A stretch of DNA of 64,000 nucleotides. Source: Chryseobacterium rhizoplanae. Lineage in GTDB: Bacteria; Bacteroidota; Bacteroidia; Flavobacteriales; Weeksellaceae. The stretch covers positions 60,489-124,488 of the forward strand of contig NZ_FXTC01000013.1 in assembly GCF_900182655.1 (NCBI RefSeq), written 5' to 3'. Below, in pieces: positions 59,496 through 64,000 of this stretch. Each line of letters opens with the position of its first letter. The first letter of the stretch is position 1. The notes beneath the pieces were generated by a model. The model searched no databases and had not been told where the DNA came from. It worked only from the letters and a program-made list of their open reading frames with translations. The position numbers and the translations under genes were made by a program.

Positions 59496-59568
59496 AGCGG
59501 AAGACGGGGGTCGAACCCGCGACATTCAGCTTGGAAGGCTGACGCTCTACCAACTGAGCTACTTCCGC
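59496..59568 (-). tRNA. trnG: tRNA-Gly (TCC anticodon), copy 1
   Basis: 73 bases. Acceptor GCGGAAG / CTTCCGC, anticodon loop CTTCCAA (TCC). Apparently identical to the copy at 59917-59989. Confidence 0.97.
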
Positions 59569-59602
59569 AATTTTGTTTCCAAAACTATTGGTAAACGCTG
59601 TG

Positions 59603-59633
59603 CAAAACTAAGAAAACTTATTTAATTTTGCAA
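59603..59633 (-). promoter_or_regulatory. Internal promoter in front of tRNA-Gly copy 1
   Basis: Minus-strand TTG (59633-59631), 20-base spacer, TAGTTTTG (59610-59603). Confidence 0.6.
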
Positions 59634-59652
59634 GTTTTTCTAATATAAAATG

Positions 59653-59733
59653 TGGGGAGAGCAGGATTCGAACCTACGAAGCCGAAGCAACTGAGTTACA
59701 GTCAGTCCCATTTAGCCACTCTGGAATCTCCCC
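59653..59733 (-). tRNA. trnY: tRNA-Tyr (GTA anticodon), copy 1
   Basis: 81 bases with a long variable arm. Acceptor GGGGAGA / TCTCCCC, anticodon loop CTGTAAC (GTA). Confidence 0.97.
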
Positions 59734-59753
59734 AGATATTTTATATTAAAATG

Positions 59754-59827
59754 AGCCTCCAGAGGGATTCGAACCCACGACCCCGAGATTACAAATCACG
59801 TGCTCTGGCCAACTGAGCTATGGAGGC
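59754..59827 (-). tRNA. trnT: tRNA-Thr (TGT anticodon), copy 1
   Basis: 74 bases. Acceptor GCCTCCA / TGGAGGC, anticodon loop TTTGTAA (TGT). Confidence 0.97.
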
Positions 59828-59916
59828 ATTTTAATAAAAGACTGAAAGCGACTGAGAGAATCTACTCTACACATTTCAGTGTTAAAAAAAATCACTCTTA
59901 TTGAGGTATTTTTTTG

Positions 59917-59989
59917 AGCGGAAGACGGGGGTCGAACCCGCGACATTCAGCTTGGAAGGCTGACGCTCTACCAACTGAGCTACTTCCGC
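59917..59989 (-). tRNA. trnG: tRNA-Gly (TCC anticodon), copy 2
   Basis: 73 bases, apparently identical to copy 1. Confidence 0.97.
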
Positions 59990-60023
59990 AATTTTGTTTC
60001 CAAAACTATTGGTAAACGCTGTG

Positions 60024-60054
60024 CAAAACTAAGAAAACTTATTTAATCCTGCAA
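60024..60054 (-). promoter_or_regulatory. Internal promoter in front of tRNA-Gly copy 2
   Basis: Minus-strand TTG (60054-60052), 20-base spacer, TAGTTTTG (60031-60024), the duplicated version of the promoter at 59603-59633. Confidence 0.6.
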
Positions 60055-60078
60055 CTTTTTTTTTATAAAAATATAAAG

Positions 60079-60159
60079 TGGGGAGAGCAGGATTCGAACC
60101 TACGAAGCCGAAGCAACTGAGTTACAGTCAGTCCCATTTAGCCACTCTGGAATCTCCCC
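60079..60159 (-). tRNA. trnY: tRNA-Tyr (GTA anticodon), copy 2
   Basis: 81 bases, apparently identical to copy 1. Confidence 0.97.
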
Positions 60160-60178
60160 AAAAGTTTATATTTTATGA

Positions 60179-60252
60179 GCCTCCAGAGGGATTCGAACCC
60201 ACGACCCCGAGATTACAAATCACGTGCTCTGGCCAACTGAGCTATGGAGGCA
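60179..60252 (-). tRNA. trnT: tRNA-Thr (TGT anticodon), copy 2
   Basis: 74 bases, apparently identical to copy 1. First tRNA of the cluster in transcription order. Confidence 0.97.
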
Positions 60253-60299
60253 AATATAAAAAAGAATTCAAAAGATCGCTGTTCCTTTTTTGCGAGTGC

Positions 60300-60330
60300 A
60301 AATATAGAACGGATTTTTTGAATTCTCAAA
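60300..60330 (-). promoter_or_regulatory. Main promoter of the tRNA cluster
   Basis: Minus-strand TTG (60330-60328), 20-base spacer, TATATTTG (60307-60300), about 45 bases before the first tRNA. Confidence 0.7.
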
Positions 60331-60360
60331 TTTTTTATAAACTTTTTTTAACTTTTTTTC

Positions 60361-60651
60361 CTATGCCATTTCTTTTTTCTTGATTAATAGCTTTTTAGCA
60401 GTATCAACGCAAAGGTCCAGACTTTCTTCAAAACTTGCAGATGTCTTTTTTACTACAATATCATCTCCCGGAACCGCCAGAATAAGCTCAGTTGTTTTGT
60501 TCACTTTATCCGCGTTATTTTCTACTTTTAAAAATACCTTACACTCCTGAATCTTGTCATAGAAGGTATCTAATTTACTTACTTTTTTGTCAATGTGTGA
60601 CTCTAGTGGTTCGTGTGGAGTTAAACCAATTGATTGTACTGAAATCTTCAT
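60361..60651 (-). CDS. hpf: Ribosome hibernation-promoting factor (HPF/YfiA, short form)
   Basis: 96 aa, the short form. ISVQSIGLTPHEPLESHIDK is the N-terminal beta-alpha unit, and CKVFLKVE plus SASFEESLDLCVDTAKKLLI follow as in the family. Binds the 30S decoding site in stationary phase. Its ATG overlaps the stop of the recombinase gene (4-base ATGA), so it is translationally coupled. No long C-terminal dimerisation tail. Confidence 0.93.
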   Translation of the reverse strand: MKISVQSIGLTPHEPLESHIDKKVSKLDTFYDKIQECKVFLKVENNADKVNKTTELILAVPGDDIVVKKTSASFEESLDLCVDTAKKLLIKKKEMA

Positions 60652-61538
60652 AATTCTTCTTTTTTTGAAGCTCGAGGGTGAGCCTGATTAAACACTTTTT
60701 TCAATTGTTCAATATTAGCATTCGTATAAACTTGAGTACTGGCAAGACTGGAATGCCCTAATATTTTTTTCACTTTGGAGATCTCCGCCCCATTATCCAA
60801 AACGTGAGTAGCAAAGCTATGACGAAGGATGTGAGGACTTTTCTTTTCTTTCGTTGTTATAAGACTAAGGTACTTATTAACTACCACATAAACAAATTTT
60901 TCGTTGAGTTTTTTCCCCTTCTTATTTACAAAAAAATATGATTTAAATTCTGTCTGTGGATTTCTTATTTCCAGATAACTTTTAAGGAGTTCAGACAATT
61001 CATTGGAAACAGGAATTACCCTTTCTTTATTTCCCTTTCCTATTACTTTTAATTCATTTTCATATAAGTCAACATTCTCAAATATCAGGCCACAAAGTTC
61101 CGCTTTACGTATACCGGTCTGATAAAGCACTTCCATGATACACCTCTCAAGCACATCATGCAGCTGTTCAAAAATTCTGTCATTCAGATCCGCCATCTCT
61201 TCCTTAGACATAGGAATCTGTTTTTCAGCATAAAACTTCAGGGAAGAAATCCCTTCTGTGGGAGAAACTTTAATTTCGCCTATTTTTAAAAGAAAAAGGT
61301 AAAAGCTGCGGAGAGAAGATAATTTTCTGTTGATACTTCTTTTGGAAATATTGTTTTCGCTCAGTTCAACAATGAAATTTCTGATGATTTTTTTGTCTGC
61401 CTTGGCCAGATTATCGGAAGATTCTGTTCGGAGAAAGAAATGGGAGAAGTCTTCAAGGTCTTTTTGGTAGCTTGTAACAGTATGAGGAGAGTACCTTTTT
61501 TCGAATTGTAAGTATTCTAAAAACTTTTCCAGCATCAT
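60648..61538 (-). CDS. Tyrosine recombinase, XerC/XerD family
   Basis: 296 aa, the usual size for the chromosome-dimer-resolving recombinase. N-terminal SAM-like core-binding domain (about 1-85). Catalytic residues Arg144 (TGIRKAEL), Lys168 (VIGKGNKER), His236 and Arg239 (HILRHSFATH), His262 (LGHSS) and nucleophile Tyr271 (TQVYTN) are all present. The rpsU-xer-hpf-tRNA neighbourhood is standard in Bacteroidetes, so this is a housekeeping Xer and not a mobile-element integrase, although it lies near ssrA. Start ATG 61538, or the next codon. Confidence 0.93.
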   Translation of the reverse strand: MMLEKFLEYLQFEKRYSPHTVTSYQKDLEDFSHFFLRTESSDNLAKADKKIIRNFIVELSENNISKRSINRKLSSLRSFYLFLLKIGEIKVSPTEGISSLKFYAEKQIPMSKEEMADLNDRIFEQLHDVLERCIMEVLYQTGIRKAELCGLIFENVDLYENELKVIGKGNKERVIPVSNELSELLKSYLEIRNPQTEFKSYFFVNKKGKKLNEKFVYVVVNKYLSLITTKEKKSPHILRHSFATHVLDNGAEISKVKKILGHSSLASTQVYTNANIEQLKKVFNQAHPRASKKEEL

Positions 61539-61553
61539 GGGTATAAAAATAAA

Positions 61554-61591
61554 AATTCACTCCTCAAATATAAGAATTTAAGAAGTGAATT
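61554..61591 (-). terminator. Terminator after rpsU
   Basis: AATTCACT / AGTGAATT arms, minor bulge, then TTTTTATTTTT on the minus strand. The loop region also contains a TATATTTG -7 element (61565-61572) that could start the recombinase transcript. Confidence 0.65.
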
Positions 61592-61613
61592 AATATATGG
61601 TTAAGAAAAAATC

Positions 61614-61811
61614 TTAAGCCTGCTCTTCTTTGCTAAGTGCTCTTTGTTTGTAAGCAGCTTTCAACCTTGATTGTCTCAAAGTTACAGAAGGCTTGATAAA
61701 CGCTTGTCTAGATCTTAATTGACGAACTGTACCTGTTTTATCAAATTTTCTCTTGTATTTTTTTAAAGCTCTGTCGATGGATTCACCATCTTTTACTGGA
61801 ATTATTAACAT
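61614..61811 (-). CDS. rpsU: Ribosomal protein S21
   Basis: 65 aa, basic. VKDGESIDRALKKYKRKFDK is the S21 N-terminal signature. Needed for start-codon recognition by 30S. It has a consensus promoter (61835-61864) and a terminator. Confidence 0.96.
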   Translation of the reverse strand: MLIIPVKDGESIDRALKKYKRKFDKTGTVRQLRSRQAFIKPSVTLRQSRLKAAYKQRALSKEEQA

Positions 61812-61834
61812 ATTTTACATCTCATTTTGGATTG

Positions 61835-61864
61835 CAAAACTAGACAATTTTTCTTAGATCACAA
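61835..61864 (-). promoter_or_regulatory. Promoter of rpsU
   Basis: Minus-strand TTG (61864-61862), 19-base spacer, TAGTTTTG (61842-61835). About 24 bases of leader. Confidence 0.7.
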
Positions 61865-62056
61865 AATATATTACCATAAAGAATTACTCTTCTCTCTAAA
61901 TATTGCTAACAAACCTAGTATTATAAGCATTTAACACATACTAATATTTTATCCACAATGACTAAAATTTCAATCTGCAACAACTTCAAATTATTCATTT
62001 TACTACCCGCACTCATTAAAAAGCACCCATATTAATGAAATGTAAACAAAAAGCAT

Positions 62057-62064
62057 TATCTTTG
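62057..62064 (+). promoter_or_regulatory. -7 element of ssrA
   Basis: TATCTTTG followed by C, 16 bases before the mature tmRNA 5' end. -33 box not clear. Confidence 0.5.
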
Positions 62065-62080
62065 CATTCACTTTATTCAT

Positions 62081-62476
62081 GGGGTTGACTGGTTTCGACA
62101 GCAAGACCAATGGGTAAGTAAGCATGCAGAGAACCGTGGCGCGATCTCTATAATCCCTTGCTACAAAATTTTAACTGGCAACGAAGAGTTCGCTCTTGCA
62201 GCTTAATATCGAAGTATAGTAGATCAAGCGTTTTCCTGAAGATAGTAAGGAAGCAAGATATCTCACAAATGCTCTGTTCTGCGGCGTTTGATCCTGAGAT
62301 ATAGGAATGCAGGAATAAGATTTTAGAAGCTTCGGCTAAAATTCGAAAACTTTAGAAGATAAGCTGGAAGTTGGGTGTCTGCCCTCTGCCTCCAGTCGAA
62401 AACCAATGGTAGAATAAGCATGTAGAAATCTTATGTATTGCTTGTTTGGACGAGGGTTCGAATCCCTCCAACTCCA
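62081..62476 (+). ncRNA. ssrA: Transfer-messenger RNA (tmRNA)
   Basis: 396 bases. 5' end GGGGTTGACTGGTTTCGACA and 3' end GGTTCGAATCCCTCCAACTC plus CA form the tRNA-like acceptor (GGGGTTG pairs with CAACTCC, one GU) and T arm. The tag frame lies at 62177-62206: resume codon GGC, peptide GNEEFALAA, stop TAA. The following region to about 62400 can form the usual pseudoknots. Rescues stalled ribosomes and tags the nascent chain for proteolysis. It is preceded by a TATCTTTG element and followed by a terminator. Confidence 0.96.
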
Positions 62477-62480
62477 CTTT

Positions 62481-62511
62481 AAACCCTGCAAACCATTAGT
62501 TTACAGGGTTT
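62481..62511 (+). terminator. Rho-independent terminator of ssrA
   Basis: AAACCCTG / CAGGGTTT with inner AAAC/GTTT pairing, followed by a T run, directly after the tmRNA. Confidence 0.85.
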
Positions 62512-62931
62512 TTTATCTTGAGGTGCTAGATTGGGTGCTATTTTAAATTTTATATAAAACTCATATAAGAAGATGATATTTAAGGAAGAAAAATATCTGC
62601 TATTCTAAGAGTTAACTGTCAAATTTAATATTAAACTTTTTAATTTTAGTTCGTTAAGTTGACTTTTAAATTGATCAAAAAACATCTTGCAATATTGACC
62701 AAAAATGCGCTGAAGCTAACAGCACAATACCTTTTCCAATTTTTCCATACTCGCTCACTTCCAAATCGTTATACTATTTCAAGAATTTGGGTATTAATAC
62801 TGGCAAATTTTCAGAAAGTGGCGCTTCATATTGGACGATGAAATCGCTGAAACTACCTGACACCAATGGCATTGGTGTCAGGCATTGACGCTATTGTGCG
62901 AAGCTACACCTAAACTCAGTACAAAAGCTAA
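62512..62931. other. AT-rich region after ssrA without a supported gene
   Basis: It contains a short direct repeat (GGTGCTAGATTGGGTGCTAT, 62522-62541) and a perfect palindrome at 62856-62882. A 60-codon plus-strand frame at 62659 has no recognisable protein features. Composition and content differ from the housekeeping cluster. Confidence 0.4.
62856..62882. terminator. Perfect palindrome, probable terminator
   Basis: CCTGACACCAATG / CATTGGTGTCAGG, 13-base arms with one central base. It lies beyond the stop of the HEPN-like gene on the minus strand. There is no long T run after it, so a role as transposon end or protein site is also possible. Confidence 0.45.
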
Positions 62932-63498
62932 CTACTCAATCCACGTGGGTGCTGGTCCATGTGGAAACTTCCACTCTATACCAGTCTCTTTAGTTAAAGA
63001 TGTAAGCGCATTCTGAAAAGTATCATACATAAAACCATCTAACCATTCAAATAACGGAGCCCACTTTTTTGGTGCTCCCAACCAAAATCCTAGCTCAAGT
63101 TTTGGCGTGATAATAAAGGCAGAATCTATATAGCTAACTTCAATATCCATTTCTAATGTTGAGAGTTCTCCGTGATGTGCATATTTAGCATGCCTGAGAT
63201 CTATAATTTCTTTGTGAACTTCTAGAAGTTCAACCGGTAAAATTTTTTCTTTTAGAACAGTACTTCTAGTTCCTCCGCTAAAAATTCTTCCATATGAAAC
63301 TATAATACTCGTAGTATATGCTTCCATTTGCAGAATATCTTGGTATATGTCCTCCGATTTACGAAAATTCAATAAACAAGAATACCAAAACCGGATGTTT
63401 GCAAGAGAATTAACATTCAATAGCATTTTATACATTTGTTCAATTTGCTTCTTATATTTATGCAGAATTTCTTCAATTTCTTTTTCAGATTTTTTCAT
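62932..63498 (-). CDS. HEPN-like protein, possible defence or toxin nuclease
   Basis: 188 aa, all-helical N-terminal two thirds. Two helices bear AYTTSIIVSYGRIFSGGTR and IIDLRHAKYAHHGE. The second fits the HEPN ribonuclease motif R-x(4-6)-H (Arg102, His108), and the first is the conserved helix before it in AbiU2-like HEPN proteins. The C-terminal part is IEVSYIDSAFIITPKLELGF and a Trp-rich end. No partner antitoxin is seen. I infer a HEPN fold with moderate confidence; catalytic activity is unproven. Confidence 0.6.
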   Translation of the reverse strand: MKKSEKEIEEILHKYKKQIEQMYKMLLNVNSLANIRFWYSCLLNFRKSEDIYQDILQMEAYTTSIIVSYGRIFSGGTRSTVLKEKILPVELLEVHKEIIDLRHAKYAHHGELSTLEMDIEVSYIDSAFIITPKLELGFWLGAPKKWAPLFEWLDGFMYDTFQNALTSLTKETGIEWKFPHGPAPTWIE

Positions 63499-63662
63499 AT
63501 AATACGCACTTTTCTTTTTTCAGATTTTAATTATTAAAAAAAAATTCAAATTGCATTCAATTAGCTCGAAAATTCATAAAGTTTGCTGAAAGGATTGTCC
63601 ACTATCAACGAGAATATTTCAAAATAAATTTGCAAGTATACTATTTCTATAACATGTACTCT

Positions 63663-63914
63663 TTAAAATAATGATGTAGTGTTTGGAAGCGTATATTTTA
63701 ACACCAATGGTCCCTCCAGAAAATCATCACTTCTTGCAATAATCTCCAATTCAATTTCTGCTGGATTTTCAAAATAAATAGCAATCTGGCTATTAAAGAT
63801 GTCTTTCGTTTTCGACTTCTGTTTTACTTTTACAGCAACTTTATCCAGACGTTCAGGAGTACGTTCGAATATATCATAATGAATATTACTGCTATGTTCG
63901 ACATATGTAAGTCT
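63663..63914 (-). pseudogene. 3' fragment of an unidentified gene
   Basis: Open frame of 83 codons ending TAA at 63663. It has no start codon and is closed upstream by TGA at 63915-63917. The product reads as genuine protein (e.g. HYDIFERTPERLDKVAVKVK, IAIYFENPAEIELEIIARSD) with coding-like codon use. I could not identify the family. Interpreted as the remainder of a gene broken by rearrangement or a frameshift. The bases 63915-64000 show no gene. Confidence 0.5.
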
Positions 63915-64000
63915 TCAAACTAAATTGGACATTTTGTAATAAGTCCTTAAGGAGTATTTAGGTTTATAAATTTATTAATTTCTGTTGAAAATACAATTGT

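Larger units (their letters stand above)
59496..60252 (-). repeat. Tandem duplication of the Gly-Tyr-Thr tRNA block
   Basis: Three tRNAs repeat with periods of 421, 426 and 425 bases. The tRNA bodies look identical, and the Gly-Tyr spacer is nearly identical too (TTTGTTTCCAAAACTATTGG onwards), differing mainly near the Tyr 3' end. This indicates a fairly recent duplication. Confidence 0.9.

Noticed and set aside
60648..61538. Integrase of a mobile element inserted at ssrA
   Set aside because: Length, residues and the rpsU-xer-hpf neighbourhood fit the housekeeping Xer recombinase, and it is on the other side of rpsU from ssrA.
62522..62541. attL-type direct repeat next to ssrA
   Set aside because: The repeated GGTGCTA is only seven bases and does not copy the ssrA 3' end; not enough to call an attachment site.
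62659..62841. 60-codon plus-strand gene after ssrA
   Set aside because: No recognisable domain, no ribosome-binding site or promoter, and composition like the surrounding AT-rich DNA.

Overview
The window looks like chromosomal DNA from a Chryseobacterium-type member of the Flavobacteriia. This rests on low GC, several proteins with a type IX secretion (T9SS type A) C-terminal sorting domain, a DUF3467 gene behind rpoC, promoters of the flavobacterial TTG-N(17-20)-TANNTTTG kind, and the gene order rpsU / xer recombinase / hpf / tRNAs / tuf / tRNA-Trp / secE / nusG / rplKAJL / rpoBC. The genus is an inference; no rRNA is present.

Left part (1-28.5 kb) is housekeeping mixed with accessory genes. 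It holds a methyltransferase cut by the edge, an MsbA-like ABC exporter, truA, lpxK overlapping a purine nucleoside phosphorylase, a TlpA-like thioredoxin, GNAT acetyltransferases, dinB, a cytoplasmic alpha-amylase and a carboxylesterase. An AraC regulator is divergent from an NADP-type alcohol dehydrogenase, and an HxlR regulator is divergent from an NmrA-like reductase with a visible double operator. Then come an NPP-type phosphodiesterase and a GrpB protein. A Crp/Fnr regulator sits directly upstream of a five-gene cell-envelope operon (DUF5777 beta-barrel, haem-c lipoprotein, YceI, ankyrin protein, T9SS-secreted DOMON protein). A four-gene operon (BNR-repeat T9SS protein, lipoprotein, unknown membrane protein, TonB receptor) follows. 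A 55-residue cysteine-rich peptide gene with a double-glycine-like leader lies unannotated at 9.4 kb.

Right part (28.7-62 kb) is the ancient translation/transcription cluster, read leftwards. It is the same tRNA order as the E. coli thrU-tyrU-glyT-thrT-tufB region, but broken open at three joints by accessory genes. A divalent-metal RND efflux system with its two-component regulator plus a DUF4394 lipoprotein lies between tRNA-Thr(GGT) and tuf. Three paralogous secreted proteins with an N-terminal QVGINT signature lie between nusG and rplK. A three-gene surface-protein operon lies between rplL and rpoB. Each insertion brings or creates its own terminators, and rplK and rpoB carry their own promoters and leader RNAs. 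The Gly-Tyr-Thr(TGT) tRNA block is tandemly duplicated.

Right end (62-64 kb): ssrA (tmRNA) is followed by an AT-rich region with a perfect palindrome, a HEPN-like gene and a broken gene fragment. This looks like the beginning of a foreign or decayed segment next to the tmRNA 3' end.
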